A DNA stretch of 36,378 nucleotides from Pleurocapsales cyanobacterium LEGE 10410 (GCA_015207195.1 JADEXJ010000055.1:1-36378), one strand, 5' to 3'. Positions 7,840 through 17,949 are shown, numbered from the stretch's first letter. Numbers and translations: made by a program. The notes: generated by a model from the sequence alone, not told the origin.

Positions 7840-9819
7840 TTAAAAATAAATTAGGAGATTTAAGCCAGGAATTGTGCGGGAAAGAGTCCAAAGTAGCAAA
7901 ACAATGTATAAGACACCGAGACACCATTGATACCAAACTAAGGTAGAAATCAACCCTGGTAAATGCCGATCGCGCAAGCGAATATCATTAAACCCCAGCT
8001 TAAAAATATTGTTTAAACTAAAATCATAATAATTAAGCCAGCCCCATCGTTTATCCCAAAGAATGGGCTGATAGCGTTCTCGAAAAAAGGGAAATCGAGG
8101 TATAATGGGCAAACGACCCAACAACAGCCGAAACTCCCGAAATTGACCATTTTCTACGAAATAAGAGGTATTTAACAGCTTGTGATATCTACCTTGAAGA
8201 TAAATCAGGCTGGTGATTAATGTGGGTATAGGTAGCAGAATGATAGCTATGCCAATTAAGATGATCCACGGTCGATCTGTAGTCAGAAAAATATTAACTA
8301 TTCCCAACATGGTTAATATTAAATAGCTTCCCAACATCATAGTAATTTCGTAGCGAGTGGGCATAATCGGCTGAGAAATACTAGGACGATAGCGATCGAT
8401 CCACCAAAACACCAGGCTAAACAAAGCGATCGCGATGATACCAATATTGAATAGTAAATTGATATTAGTACCGTAATCTCCTAACAAAAGTAAGAGATTT
8501 AAACCCAACCACTGAAAAATCAAGCTAATCCATGTCCAGGAAAATATGGTTCTCCAAGTTGTGTTCGCCAGGCGATCGCCAATTTGTTTGACTCGTAATT
8601 GCTTTTGTTTAAATTCAAGATAGTTAGCATCAGCTATTTGTTCTAAGCTACGAAAGTTGCGGATCAAATTGCGTAATACGGTTTCATTACCCGCCAAACG
8701 TTTAACGTTAACGAACTTACTAATTACTCCTGTTTGTCCAATGATTTTTGCTTCTGTAGAGTCGAAGGTTAAACCAGAAACATTGATGCTTGCTTTTGAG
8801 GTAAAAAACGCATTACTAAAGTCAATTCTATTTAGTAAATGGGCATCTTGCAAATCAATGGTTGAATTAACATAAATATCGCGAAAGGTAATAGGTTGTT
8901 TTAGGGTGCTATTAATAAAAATCAAGGAATTCAAAAACTTACTTTTGGCAAAAACCAGGCGATCGCGAAAAATAGTTTGACTAAAATCTGCGGAGCTAAT
9001 AAACACGCTACGAGTAAAGTCAATCAGCTGATTGAACATTGATTCACTAAAATCGACTGGCTGCTCAAACTGGCTGTTTTTAAAATCTGTAATTCCCTCA
9101 AATTTTACTTGGTTAAATTTGGTTTCAGCAAAAAAATGACTCTGCAACAAACTTAGGGGTTGCTCGAAAACAGCTTGGCTAAAGTCTACTTCTCTGCCAA
9201 AAATTGCCCGATCTAGTTTAACTACTGCCTGAAACTTTGCCGAAGTAGCGGTTACTGGTTGCAGAAATAAACTGTTAGAACCATCTACCTCCCCCGTAAA
9301 CACGGTTTGGTCAAATTTTAGCTCGCCCCGAAACACATTAACCAGCGGAATTTGTTGACCTACATTATTCGCTAGGGGATAGTATTGCTCGATCAGCTTT
9401 TGTTCTGATGGAGTAAATAATGAAAATAACGCGCCTTCACCAATAGTTGTAAAAATACCCAGTTGATTGAGTCGAAAATCACCCTGAATAATTGCGTCGC
9501 TAAAGTCTATTTTGATAGGATTACTGGCACGGCTTACAATGTTATTAATTTCTCGATATAGCTGCTGGCTAAGTTCACTACTTGGATTAGAAAGATCGAT
9601 AATATAGTTAGTTAGGTTAATAGTATCTTTGCCATCTTGCTGAATCAAATTTTGCCCTCGTTCTTGAAGTATTTCTACTGTTAAATAACTAGATTCTGAT
9701 GGCACAGCCTGCAATGGTTTACAGAACGACAAAGCCAAACAAGCAGAAATTGCTATAACTTGAAAAATTTTGATAACAACATTTTTTGACTGAGCAAAGC
9801 GCATTAAACTTTCGAGCAT
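7840..9819 (-). CDS. Pentapeptide-repeat-type membrane protein with signal peptide
   Basis: 659 residues. The N-terminal hydrophobic signal (about residues 14-38, ISACLALSFCKPLQA) directs export. Residues about 170-345 form a repeat region built on (V/I)DFSxxxF and similar ten-residue steps (VDFSQAVFEQP, VDFSESMFNQL, ADFSQTIFRDR), the pattern of pentapeptide repeat proteins, which fold as right-handed quadrilateral beta-helices. After a polar linker, at least four hydrophobic helices follow (around 425-545) and one more at the C-terminus (VLYIVLLLWTLS). Such secreted/membrane pentapeptide proteins are common in cyanobacteria with no defined job. The repeat domain probably faces the periplasm or thylakoid lumen. 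Monocistronic. Confidence 0.8.
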   Translation of the reverse strand: MLESLMRFAQSKNVVIKIFQVIAISACLALSFCKPLQAVPSESSYLTVEILQERGQNLIQQDGKDTINLTNYIIDLSNPSSELSQQLYREINNIVSRASNPIKIDFSDAIIQGDFRLNQLGIFTTIGEGALFSLFTPSEQKLIEQYYPLANNVGQQIPLVNVFRGELKFDQTVFTGEVDGSNSLFLQPVTATSAKFQAVVKLDRAIFGREVDFSQAVFEQPLSLLQSHFFAETKFNQVKFEGITDFKNSQFEQPVDFSESMFNQLIDFTRSVFISSADFSQTIFRDRLVFAKSKFLNSLIFINSTLKQPITFRDIYVNSTIDLQDAHLLNRIDFSNAFFTSKASINVSGLTFDSTEAKIIGQTGVISKFVNVKRLAGNETVLRNLIRNFRSLEQIADANYLEFKQKQLRVKQIGDRLANTTWRTIFSWTWISLIFQWLGLNLLLLLGDYGTNINLLFNIGIIAIALFSLVFWWIDRYRPSISQPIMPTRYEITMMLGSYLILTMLGIVNIFLTTDRPWIILIGIAIILLPIPTLITSLIYLQGRYHKLLNTSYFVENGQFREFRLLLGRLPIIPRFPFFRERYQPILWDKRWGWLNYYDFSLNNIFKLGFNDIRLRDRHLPGLISTLVWYQWCLGVLYIVLLLWTLSRTIPGLNLLIYF

Positions 9820-10404
9820 TTAATTTGCTTATTGAGATTGATGCAGGGAGAAAAAACCTTACAGCTTGTCTGCTAATTTAACTAACAAACAGTTTAAGTA
9901 GATAGGCAGCAACAACCATAAGACTTAATTTTATCTGATTATCGCCATTCTGAGTTTAAAGCCTCCCATTTCCCCAGCGACTTTGCTTGTCAAACAAGAT
10001 AAATACCGAACCGCAGTATTTCTAGTGCTACATCACTTAATTTCTCCAGCTAAGTAGGTAGGCACAATAATTTATAACACCCAAACATCTTATTTCTTCC
10101 CTAGCGGGCGTGGAACATGCGCCGTGAGACGACGCGTTTCCGCCCTATCTCCCTATCTTCCTATTATGCGAAGCCCTAAAGGACTAGCTTCGCGTCGCGG
10201 TATCCTTTAGGACTCCCTATCTCCCCAAGCTAACTAATTATCTTCTATTTAATCACCCCCACCTACTTATTATATGGCGATCGCTAGATACACTTTTAAG
10301 ACTAACGCTACCAATATTGATGACTAAACTTTTTAGGTAAACTAAGATATTTTATAAAGCCTCAACAAAACTTTTGTTCTTATTGTTTCGCCCTGATCCT
10401 TTTA
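9820..10404. other. 585-base intergenic region with dispersed repeats
   Basis: Divergent-promoter region between the pentapeptide-type gene (minus) and the succinate dehydrogenase gene (plus). It contains the palindromic repeat copy listed at 10119-10217. Outside that it is AT-rich with no reading frame or RNA gene that I can support. Confidence 0.55.
10119..10217. repeat. Dispersed palindromic repeat, copy 2
   Basis: It starts with GCGCCGTGAGACGACGCG (10119-10136), found identically at 20512-20529. After a pyrimidine-rich CCCTATCT stretch comes a hairpin with arms CCTAAAGGA (10175-10183) and TCCTTTAGG (10203-10211). The loop contains TAGCTTCGCG, also found at 20.58-20.59 kb in reverse orientation. 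This is a mosaic of short palindromic modules shared between at least four sites in the window. Confidence 0.8.
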
Positions 10405-12318
10405 ATGATGCTCGATCCTAAAATCCCCTCTGGTAGACTACAAGACAAATGGGACTACTATCAAGACCATTGCCAGCTGGTTAGTCCTGCTAACAAGAAA
10501 AAGCATACTATCTTAGTTGTCGGTACGGGTTTGGCTGGCGCATCGGCTGCTGCTACCTTGGCAGAGTTGGGCTATAACGTCAAAAGTTTTTGTATTCAAG
10601 ATTCTCCCCGTCGCGCCCACAGTATTGCAGCCCAAGGAGGCATCAATGGGGCGAAGAACTATCCCAACGATGGGGATACGGTTTGGCGATTGTTTTATGA
10701 CACCATCAAGGGTGGTGACTATCGTTCTAGGGAAGCCAACGTACACCGTTTAGCACAAATTAGTAATCAGATTATCGATCAGTGCGTGGCGCAGGGTGTA
10801 CCTTTTGCGAGAGAATATGGCGGTTTGTTAGCTAACCGTTCCTTTGGAGGGGCGCAGGTATCCCGCACCTTTTATGCCAAGGGACAAACAGGACAACAGC
10901 TATTGCTAGGGGCTTATAGTGCTATGTCGCGTCAGATAGCAGCAGGCAAGATACAGATGTTTTCCCGTCGAGAAATGCTGGATTTGGTGTTAGTCGATGG
11001 TAAAGCCAGAGGCATTATCATTCGCAATTTGATTACGGGAGAAATCGAACGCTACGCAGGGGATGCGGTACTGCTTTGTACTGGAGGCTATAGCAACGTT
11101 TTTTATCTTTCTACCAACGCCCGTAACTCCAACGCGACTGCTGCTTGGCGATGTTATAAGCGTGGAGCATTATTTGCCAATCCTTGCTATGCTCAGATTC
11201 ATCCTACCTGTATTCCCGTATCAGGTTCGCATCAGTCCAAGCTTACCCTAATGAGTGAAGGGTTGCGGAACGATGGGCGGGTATGGGTGCCAAAACAGCC
11301 TGGAGATCAACGTCATCCCAATCAGATTCCCGAAGCAGAAAGAGATTATTATTTAGAAACTAGATATCCCCGCTTTGGTAATCTCGTCCCCCGTGATGTG
11401 GCTTCCCGCAACGCCAAACAAGTCACCGATGAAGGGAGAGGCGTGGGAGAAACTGGACTGGCGGTTTATTTAGACTTTCGAGATGCGATCGCCAAATCGG
11501 GGACAGAACTAATCGAGGAACGCTATGGCAATCTCTTTGAAATGTACCAACGCATTACGGGGGAAAATCCCTACGAAGTACCGATGCGGATCTATCCTGC
11601 CGTCCACTATATTATGGGTGGCTTGTGGGTAGACTATAACCTGATGAGTACTATTCCTGGCTTGCATGTTTTGGGAGAGGCAAATTTCTCCGATCATGGG
11701 GCAAATCGTTTGGGTGCAAGTGCTTTGATGCAGGGTTTGGCGGATGGTTATTTTGTAATTCCCTACACCTTAGGTAACTATATCGCTACTACCGATTTAC
11801 CTCCTGTAGAAACAAATAATCCTGCTTTTGAGGAAGCCGAAGCCACGGTAAACACCAAAATAAACAAACTGCTGAACATTAAAGGAAATAAAACTGTCAG
11901 CGAGTTTCACCGTCAGCTGGGTAAAATTCTTTGGGATCGGGTGGGAATGTCTCGTAATCGGGCTGGATTAGAACAGGCGATCGCCCAGATCGGGGAATTA
12001 AGACAGGAATACTGGGAAAATGTCGCGATACCTGGAGACAAGCATACTTTTAACAAGTACCTAGAATTTGCTGGTAGGGTTGCTGACTTTTTAGAACTTG
12101 GGGAACTAATGGCGCGAGACGCTTTAGATCGCCAGGAATCCTGTGGCGCACACTTCCGCGAAGAATGCCAAACCCCAGAAGGAGAAGCCCAACGAGATGA
12201 CGAACATTATTCCTATGTCGCTGCGTGGCAATATCAGGGGGACGAACAAACTCCCGTGCTGCATAAAGAACAGCTAGAATTTGATAGCGTTGAACTGACT
12301 CAACGTAGTTATAAATAG
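10405..12318 (+). CDS. sdhA: Succinate dehydrogenase/fumarate reductase flavoprotein subunit
   Basis: 637 residues, the full length for the family. The FAD-binding motif [12 protein letters not shown] is at 38-49 and [10 protein letters not shown] (72-81) contains the histidine that covalently holds FAD. Substrate-site blocks follow, including the HPT motif (IHPTCIP) and the C-terminal [16 protein letters not shown]. The wide spacing and the N-terminus [19 protein letters not shown] fit the non-classical SdhA/FrdA type found in Bacteroidetes, epsilon-proteobacteria and cyanobacteria. It oxidises succinate to fumarate and passes electrons to an iron-sulfur subunit (SdhB) and the quinone pool at the thylakoid/plasma membrane. 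No sdhB or membrane anchor is adjacent; in cyanobacteria these subunits are often unlinked. Start is ATG-ATG at 10405/10408, either usable. Monocistronic, convergent with the histidine kinase 25 bases away. Confidence 0.93.
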   Translation: MMLDPKIPSGRLQDKWDYYQDHCQLVSPANKKKHTILVVGTGLAGASAAATLAELGYNVKSFCIQDSPRRAHSIAAQGGINGAKNYPNDGDTVWRLFYDTIKGGDYRSREANVHRLAQISNQIIDQCVAQGVPFAREYGGLLANRSFGGAQVSRTFYAKGQTGQQLLLGAYSAMSRQIAAGKIQMFSRREMLDLVLVDGKARGIIIRNLITGEIERYAGDAVLLCTGGYSNVFYLSTNARNSNATAAWRCYKRGALFANPCYAQIHPTCIPVSGSHQSKLTLMSEGLRNDGRVWVPKQPGDQRHPNQIPEAERDYYLETRYPRFGNLVPRDVASRNAKQVTDEGRGVGETGLAVYLDFRDAIAKSGTELIEERYGNLFEMYQRITGENPYEVPMRIYPAVHYIMGGLWVDYNLMSTIPGLHVLGEANFSDHGANRLGASALMQGLADGYFVIPYTLGNYIATTDLPPVETNNPAFEEAEATVNTKINKLLNIKGNKTVSEFHRQLGKILWDRVGMSRNRAGLEQAIAQIGELRQEYWENVAIPGDKHTFNKYLEFAGRVADFLELGELMARDALDRQESCGAHFREECQTPEGEAQRDDEHYSYVAAWQYQGDEQTPVLHKEQLEFDSVELTQRSYK

Positions 12319-12343
12319 ACGTTATCTGTATCTAGATTACTTA

Positions 12344-13675
12344 CTACCGTTTACATCCTGATGCATCCTGATGCTGAGGTATACGCAGCGTGAAACAACT
12401 ACCCTTGCCTAATTCCGAAGTTATAGTTATATCTCCACCATGAAGTTGAGCAAGTTTTTTTGATAAGGTTAATCCCAAACCAGTACTGTCATGATGATTG
12501 GAAATTTGGGGAAAGGGCTTAAATAGTTTGGCAATGTTTTCCTCAGAAATACCCACTCCCGTATCTGTCACGGCAAAATAAAGTTGACCATCTCTAAGCG
12601 TTACCTGCAAAGTTACCGAGCCTTGATTAGTAAATTTGATCGCATTGCTGAGTAGATTGATCAAAATTTGCTTAATGCGTAGAGAGTCGGCAGTACAAAA
12701 ATCGATATTGCCTTCTAATTCATAGTTTAATTCTAATCCTTTCTTCTCAGCTCTATTGGTAACTATGTAAATAGCTGCCTGACAAATTTCTACTACGGCT
12801 ATTCGTTCTAAGTCTAATGACTGTTTATTAGCATCTATCTTAGCGATCTCCAAATAGTTTTTGACTAAAGCCAACAAATGTTCTCCCGAACTATGGAGCA
12901 AGCTAGCATATTGCATCTGTTTGGGATTAAGCGAGCCGTAATATTGCTCTTTGAGCATCCCTGCAAAACCAATAATGGCGGAAATTGGGTTGCGTAACTC
13001 ATGAACCAGGTGGGAAATATGTTCTTGTTGTGCCTGTTCCCCCTCTTGCCAACTTTGCTTTTGAGCTTCTAGCTGCTGGATCTTTTGCTGCTGTTGCTTA
13101 ATCAATTCTTCTTGTTGGGTAGCGATCGCCTGATGACTGGCAAAATTAAATAAAGTTTCTGCCAAGATCTTGGGTAAACGATGGAGTTTATGCTTTAGTA
13201 CATAGCTACTAATCCCAGACTGAATCAGCTTGACTGCTTGTTCATCACCCAAAGGTTCTGTAACTAAAATTAAGGGAGCATGGGGATAGAGATGATACCA
13301 ATATTGAAGTTTTTCGATCAGGGAGTTTATTGTATGCTCGCCAGATGGTGCATAATTATATAGAATTGCGCCATATTTTCCCTGAGGTAATTCTGCTAAC
13401 CGTTCCTCAATAACCAGGTCGTAGGTATAATCGATCTCGACTGTATCTAAAGAAGCAGCGATCGCTTCGATGTCCGTTGTTCGATCGGCAACTATCAGCA
13501 GGTTTACTTTTCCCAGTGCCATCACTTTGGATCTATGGTTACGCCAGGCTTGAGGTGAGTTGTATTTTGAAGTTGCTGCCAAGTTTTCTGAACCTCGTTC
13601 ATTCACAGGCGTAGTCCCATCAAAGGGAACCGATACAATCTGCGATAGCTGTGAAATCGACTCAGAATCTAGCAT
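12344..13675 (-). CDS. Sensor histidine kinase with degenerate receiver domain
   Basis: 443 residues, no membrane segments. Residues about 55-175 look like a response-regulator receiver, but the phosphoacceptor strand reads AILYNYAPSG, so the aspartate is replaced (asparagine N107 in the nearest position), although a downstream lysine (VLKHKL) remains. A Gln/Glu-rich coiled coil (185-220) links it to HisKA with the H-box HELRNPISAIIGF (H225). HATPase_c follows, with N-box LINLLSNAIKFT, G1 DTGVGI and G2 GLGLTLSKKL. It should autophosphorylate H225 and transfer to an unlinked response regulator. The pseudo-receiver probably senses by protein contact, as in other cyanobacterial kinases with receiver-like input domains. 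No cognate regulator is nearby. Confidence 0.9.
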   Translation of the reverse strand: MLDSESISQLSQIVSVPFDGTTPVNERGSENLAATSKYNSPQAWRNHRSKVMALGKVNLLIVADRTTDIEAIAASLDTVEIDYTYDLVIEERLAELPQGKYGAILYNYAPSGEHTINSLIEKLQYWYHLYPHAPLILVTEPLGDEQAVKLIQSGISSYVLKHKLHRLPKILAETLFNFASHQAIATQQEELIKQQQQKIQQLEAQKQSWQEGEQAQQEHISHLVHELRNPISAIIGFAGMLKEQYYGSLNPKQMQYASLLHSSGEHLLALVKNYLEIAKIDANKQSLDLERIAVVEICQAAIYIVTNRAEKKGLELNYELEGNIDFCTADSLRIKQILINLLSNAIKFTNQGSVTLQVTLRDGQLYFAVTDTGVGISEENIAKLFKPFPQISNHHDSTGLGLTLSKKLAQLHGGDITITSELGKGSCFTLRIPQHQDASGCKR

Positions 13676-13981
13676 AGTAATAAATACTTAATTTAAGAAT
13701 TTAACGTAATATTAGTTAGATTGATGTGTTTCGAGTTTGACATCGCTTTTGAGCTATACTTAGTTTCTGGCAATCTTTAGCTGCGCTTTTGGCTCTTAAG
13801 ATCAAAAAATGAGTGCTGACTTACTAAGTTTTACAGCGATAAAAAGCCATTTTTGCTGCTTGATTTTAGACAAATTGAATATTACAGTATGATAAATTTC
13901 ATTATTGCAAATATAGTTGCCAAAAATAAAGTAATAGATGCTATTCAGTATAAAAGCGTATGCTATTTTAGGCAATAATGC
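13676..13981. other. Intergenic region, nothing recognised
   Basis: 306 AT-rich bases between two minus-strand genes, the promoter region of the histidine kinase and the 3' flank of the permease gene. I see no RNA gene, repeat or clear terminator. Confidence 0.5.
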
Positions 13982-14755
13982 TTAAAATTCTTTTTGAGCA
14001 AAAATCATCATTGAGATGATTAACAACAAAGCTGTATAAAGTACACCATATAAAGCATGACTTATCAGCTCAGACGAAGTAGGCAATAGACCATAAACCG
14101 CTTCATTTTTTAAGTCCAATCGAGAGAGATTGGGTAACACCAAATAAAGGCTGGTGGTCAAACTCTCAATACTGGCATTTTCGCTGAGTTTCCCTAACTC
14201 CACTAGATCTTCACTAAAGTGTCCCATTAAATAGACTCCAAAACTCAGTAGGGTAGCTAGAATTGAACTGGTAAATACACCGAATAGAATTGCCACCGCT
14301 ACGATCAAAGCCAATTCTATCAATAGATAAACCCCCGCAGTAATCAACGCCCCCGTAGGATAGCTAATCTCAGAAAGGCTGAGGGTGACCAAATAAATCG
14401 TCATCATAATAGCGATAGTTACTCCCAACACGGCGGTAAGCCCCAGATGCTTGCCCAATATGAGTTCGGCGCGACTGATTGGCTTGGGAATGAGCATTAA
14501 CAGGGTACGTTTTTCTATTTCTTTGTTGATTAATGCAGTTCCGACAAAAATCGCCACAATCACGCTAAGAATAGCGATCGCCCCAATACCAAAATCCAAG
14601 AGAATCTTCTCATGAGTCCCCGCAGCAATTTCAGGGATAATTCTTTGAGCCAAAATCAAGAGGAGAGAGAAGAAGCCAATAAAATAGAGGATGCGATCGC
14701 GAATGACTTCTTGAAAGCCGTTGTTGGCAATGGTAAAAACTCTGATTAAGTTCAT
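13982..14755 (-). CDS. ABC-2 type transporter permease
   Basis: 257 residues with about six hydrophobic helices. The first follows NLIRVFTIANNGFQEVIRDR, typical of ABC-2 (DrrB/NosY-like) permeases. A conserved cytoplasmic loop reads NKEIEKRTLLMLIPKPISRAE, matching the element that contacts the ATPase in this family. It would form the membrane part of an exporter or efflux system; the ATP-binding partner is not adjacent (the ATPase at 21196 already has its own permease). Substrate unknown. Starts at ATG 14755 and appears to be transcribed alone. Confidence 0.85.
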   Translation of the reverse strand: MNLIRVFTIANNGFQEVIRDRILYFIGFFSLLLILAQRIIPEIAAGTHEKILLDFGIGAIAILSVIVAIFVGTALINKEIEKRTLLMLIPKPISRAELILGKHLGLTAVLGVTIAIMMTIYLVTLSLSEISYPTGALITAGVYLLIELALIVAVAILFGVFTSSILATLLSFGVYLMGHFSEDLVELGKLSENASIESLTTSLYLVLPNLSRLDLKNEAVYGLLPTSSELISHALYGVLYTALLLIISMMIFAQKEF

Positions 14756-15064
14756 GGGTAAATAAAACTGAATATTTCAGGGTTTACACCGTTATTGTTC
14801 CCAAATAAAACAAAAAACATAACATCTTCGCTATATTCATCCGTAATTTCTTGTTTATCGAGATGAGCCATCGACCACGAAGACAGAATATATACTGTTA
14901 CTTGTTTTTAGCTTGATATTTTTTAGTAGTGTATCTATCTATCTCTCACCTAGCGTTGCAGAATTATTGCCAATATCAGTACGATAATTCTGTACTGCTT
15001 GCTCTACCGCGATCGACCTTGAGCAGTATTATCAGTAATTTTGTACCTTCAACAGCAATCTTGA
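14756..15064. other. Divergent intergenic region with overlapping inverted repeats
   Basis: 309 bases between the permease (minus) and the alpha/beta hydrolase (plus). Besides the overlapping inverted repeats listed at 14959-14997 I see no gene. Promoters for both flanking genes must lie here. Confidence 0.5.
14959..14997. promoter_or_regulatory. Overlapping inverted repeats upstream of the hydrolase gene
   Basis: CAGAATTAT (14959-14967) pairs perfectly with ATAATTCTG (14984-14992). CAGTAC (14977-14982), inside that loop, pairs with GTACTG (14992-14997). The two cannot form together in full, so the region could be an operator pair or two alternative RNA hairpins. It sits about 70-105 bases before the hydrolase ATG. 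There is no T-run, so it is not a simple terminator. Confidence 0.4.
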
Positions 15065-16105
15065 ATGAATAGCTCATTTTCCCCCCCTTGGTTTTTAGAT
15101 AATGGTCTATTGATGACTATCTATGTAGCACTTCGCTCTAGCCAAACTTGGACAGACACCATTACCGAAGCCGAGCCTAAATATCAAAAAGTAGTCTTCA
15201 CTAAAGGAGAAGTTCCTTTGTCTGGTTGGATGGCAATTCCGCCAAACCCGCGAGGGACAATTATAGGTACTTACGGCATTACGGGGAGTTTGGAAAATCA
15301 ATGGTTTTTACAAATTTTGGGCAGGAAAGCTTATGCTCAAAATTATGCTGTAGTGCTATTTGACTGGCGCGCTCATGGTGACTCGGCAAAGCTATCTTCC
15401 GTACTTACCTCTGACGGCATCAATGAAGGCAAAGACTTTGTCAGTATTGCTATGGAAAGTAAAGCTCTGGGCTGTCCCGCACCGTTTTGGTTTACGGGTT
15501 ATTCCTTGGGAGGGCAGCTGGCTTTGTGGGGTGTTTATTACTCCCAATTTCTCAACCCAAACGGATTAAGCTCTCAGGATGTGGCGGGGGGAGCGGTAAT
15601 TTGTCCCAACTTAGATTCTAATCGCTCGTTGCCCTATTTGATGGAGCATCCTACGGGAAAATATATCGAAAAGGCGATCGCCAGAGAGCTAAATAAATTG
15701 GCTCTAAAACTTCATTCTTATCATCCTGAAAAAATTGACCCAGCAGCAATCGAACGAGCTAATACTATCTGGGGATTCGATCGCGAACTGGTAATTCCGC
15801 GGTTGGGTTTTACTTCGGTCGAGGAATACTTTACCGCCAGTAGTCCCCTGGGAATTTTGCCCAAAATTAATAAGCCGACTCTAATCCTCTATGCAGCAGA
15901 CGATCCCATGTTTGCACCAAGTATCATCCCCGATCTAGAACAGGTTTGTCGCCACAATGAGGCAATAGATTTGGTTTTAACTGAGGCTGGGGGACACGTA
16001 GGTTATCTAAGCGAGCTTAGCTGTCAACAAGCTAACGGCGATCGCGATTGCTGGTGGGGATGGAATCGGATTTTGGATTGGTGGACTGGTTTTAATCGCA
16101 AATAG
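15065..16105 (+). CDS. Alpha/beta hydrolase (YheT/esterase-like)
   Basis: 346 residues. The alpha/beta-hydrolase core shows the strand-5 nucleophile elbow GYSLGG, VVLFDWRAHGDS just before it, an acid residue in AADDPMF and the histidine in GGHVGYL. DWRAHGDS and the overall layout resemble the YheT/AB-hydrolase-4 group of esterase-like proteins. A cap insertion of about 80 residues lies between the elbow and the acid. No signal peptide is evident, so it is probably cytoplasmic. Substrate is unknown; an ester or thioester is expected from the family. The N-terminal 20 or so residues before TIYVALRSS may not be part of the fold, and M17 is an alternative start. It is followed after about 170 bases by the GDSL esterase on the same strand. 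Confidence 0.87.
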   Translation: MNSSFSPPWFLDNGLLMTIYVALRSSQTWTDTITEAEPKYQKVVFTKGEVPLSGWMAIPPNPRGTIIGTYGITGSLENQWFLQILGRKAYAQNYAVVLFDWRAHGDSAKLSSVLTSDGINEGKDFVSIAMESKALGCPAPFWFTGYSLGGQLALWGVYYSQFLNPNGLSSQDVAGGAVICPNLDSNRSLPYLMEHPTGKYIEKAIARELNKLALKLHSYHPEKIDPAAIERANTIWGFDRELVIPRLGFTSVEEYFTASSPLGILPKINKPTLILYAADDPMFAPSIIPDLEQVCRHNEAIDLVLTEAGGHVGYLSELSCQQANGDRDCWWGWNRILDWWTGFNRK

Positions 16106-16272
16106 CAGTTCAAAAATCGATAAATTTTGTTAAATGTAGTTGAAAACATCTACAACAAATCCGCACTGGCTCTGGGGATCGGCTATACTCTAATTTTCAA
16201 ATCGGTCTGCCGATTGTGTATTATTATTAATAAATGTAAATATTGCTTCACGATATTTTTATATTACTTTCT

Positions 16273-16980
16273 ATGCAAACTCTTCTTACTGCCAACTCCA
16301 GCTTTACTGCCAACAATCATAGGATTTTACAGGAAAAGCTAGAGCGGAAGCAGCCACTAAAAGTTATTGCTTTGGGGGATAGCTTAATTTACGGCTATGG
16401 AGATTTCGTTGGCGGAGGTTGGGTTGAAAGGCTACGTCGTAACTGGATGTCTCCCCAGGGGGCGGGTCACGTATTATACAACCTGGGAGTAAGAGGCGAT
16501 CGCACCAAGCAAGTTATTTTAAGATTAGAACAGGAATTCAACTGCCGTGGAGAATTACGCAATCGCGTCCCCGATCTGATCTTGCTCTCAGTGGGAGTTA
16601 ATGATTCTGCTCGGATAGGGAAGTCAACGGGGAAGTTATTTACAGATTTGAATAATTTTCGCCAGCAAATCGATCATTTACTCGATGTCGCTCAAAACCT
16701 CTGTCCCGTACTGTTTGTGGGGATGACTCCAGTAAGTGAAACCAAAATGCCTTTTATGAACTGTCTTTACTACAACCATTTGGATCAATACCGCTATAAG
16801 GAGGCAACTTTGCAGGCTTGCCAACAAAGAAATATTCCCTATCTCGATATCTTCGATCTCTGGCTTTCGAGAGGGACAAGTTGGATTGATGCTCAGTTGG
16901 GTGAAGATGGTTTACACCCCAACGTAACTGGTTATCAAAACTTGTTTGCCGATATTATGGCATGGCATTCGATCGATTAA
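16273..16980 (+). CDS. GDSL/SGNH-family esterase or lipase
   Basis: 235 residues from ATG 16273; an upstream TTG at 16243 is in frame but adds an unlikely leader. All SGNH blocks are present: the Ser nucleophile in IALGDSLIYGYG, Gly in YNLGVRGD, Asn in SVGVNDS and the Asp-His pair in GEDGLHPN. These hydrolases cleave esters or thioesters of varied substrates (TesA-like). No secretion signal is visible, so it is probably cytoplasmic. The gene lies downstream of the alpha/beta hydrolase, and the two may be co-transcribed. It converges on ispE with a 27-base gap. Confidence 0.9.
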   Translation: MQTLLTANSSFTANNHRILQEKLERKQPLKVIALGDSLIYGYGDFVGGGWVERLRRNWMSPQGAGHVLYNLGVRGDRTKQVILRLEQEFNCRGELRNRVPDLILLSVGVNDSARIGKSTGKLFTDLNNFRQQIDHLLDVAQNLCPVLFVGMTPVSETKMPFMNCLYYNHLDQYRYKEATLQACQQRNIPYLDIFDLWLSRGTSWIDAQLGEDGLHPNVTGYQNLFADIMAWHSID

Positions 16981-17007
16981 ATCGTCGTGGTAAATTGTCA
17001 TTGTGAA

Positions 17008-17949
17008 TTATGGTTCGATCTGAATACCGTTGCTTGAAAGTTTGGTGACCCAAAATTCTAGCTGAGGATCGCCAATTTTAGTTCTGACTTGCCGTTCGAG
17101 GGCGATCGCCTGTTCTTGAGACTCACACAGAGCAAATACCGTAGGTCCCGATCCAGACATCATAGTTCCCAATACGTCTCCTTCGGCAAAAGCCGATTTT
17201 AATTCTGCTACCTGGGGATAAAGGGGCAAAACTACTTTCTCCAGATCGTTGTGTATTAGTTTACCAATTTCTTGGCTATCTTTATGGGTAACTGCCTTAA
17301 CCAGAGGATTAGAGTGTACTTTGGCAGTACGAGATTTAATTCCTGCCTGATTAGAATAAGAATCGCCATATTGCTGGCGATAGGCTTTATATGCCCAAGG
17401 AGTAGAAATACTAAGATTTTTATATTTAGCTAAAACCACCCAAATATTATCTAGTGGTGGCAGTTGGTCTAGTTTTTCTCCTCTTCCTGTAGCGATCGCC
17501 GTCCCTCCAGAAATACAGAAGGGAATATCCGAACCCAATTTGGCTGCCAAGTCCTCTAATTCGGGTCGAGTTAACCCCAACTGCCAAATCAGATCGATTC
17601 CTACCAAGACCGCAGCAGCATTGCCCGAACCTCCTGCTAAACCCGCAGCTACAGGAATATTTTTCTGAATTCTAATCTTGACACCACCATAGTTAGCGTA
17701 TACCTCTGGGAAAGTATCGCACATCAACCTAGCAGCACGATAAGCCAAGTTGGTTTCGTCCGTGGGAACTTGGGGATGATCGCAGTAGAGCTGGATGTTT
17801 TGGTTATCACCCTGTTGAATATCTAGGCGATCTGCTAATTCTAAGCTTTGCAGAATCATGACTAGTTCATGGAATCCGTCAGGGCGATCGCCAATTATTT
17901 CCAGATAAAGATTAATTTTTGCTGGTGCAATTAAGGAATAAGCTTGCAT
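17008..17949 (-). CDS. ispE: 4-diphosphocytidyl-2-C-methyl-D-erythritol kinase (IspE)
   Basis: 313 residues, standard length. GHMP-kinase features: N-terminal APAKINLYLEIIG with the catalytic lysine K11, the ATP-binding glycine-rich loop PVAAGLAGGSGNAAAVL (99-115), SDIPFCISGGTA with the catalytic aspartate D141, and a C-terminal MMSGSGPTVFAL motif. IspE phosphorylates CDP-methylerythritol at the 2-hydroxyl in the MEP isoprenoid pathway, which in cyanobacteria feeds carotenoids, phytol and quinones. It is an essential cytoplasmic enzyme. It stands alone here between the esterase and the protease gene. Start ATG 17949. Confidence 0.96.
   Translation of the reverse strand: MQAYSLIAPAKINLYLEIIGDRPDGFHELVMILQSLELADRLDIQQGDNQNIQLYCDHPQVPTDETNLAYRAARLMCDTFPEVYANYGGVKIRIQKNIPVAAGLAGGSGNAAAVLVGIDLIWQLGLTRPELEDLAAKLGSDIPFCISGGTAIATGRGEKLDQLPPLDNIWVVLAKYKNLSISTPWAYKAYRQQYGDSYSNQAGIKSRTAKVHSNPLVKAVTHKDSQEIGKLIHNDLEKVVLPLYPQVAELKSAFAEGDVLGTMMSGSGPTVFALCESQEQAIALERQVRTKIGDPQLEFWVTKLSSNGIQIEP

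Noticed and set aside
10513-10753. Extra frames on both strands inside the sdhA gene
   Set aside because: Shadows of a full-length, motif-complete gene.
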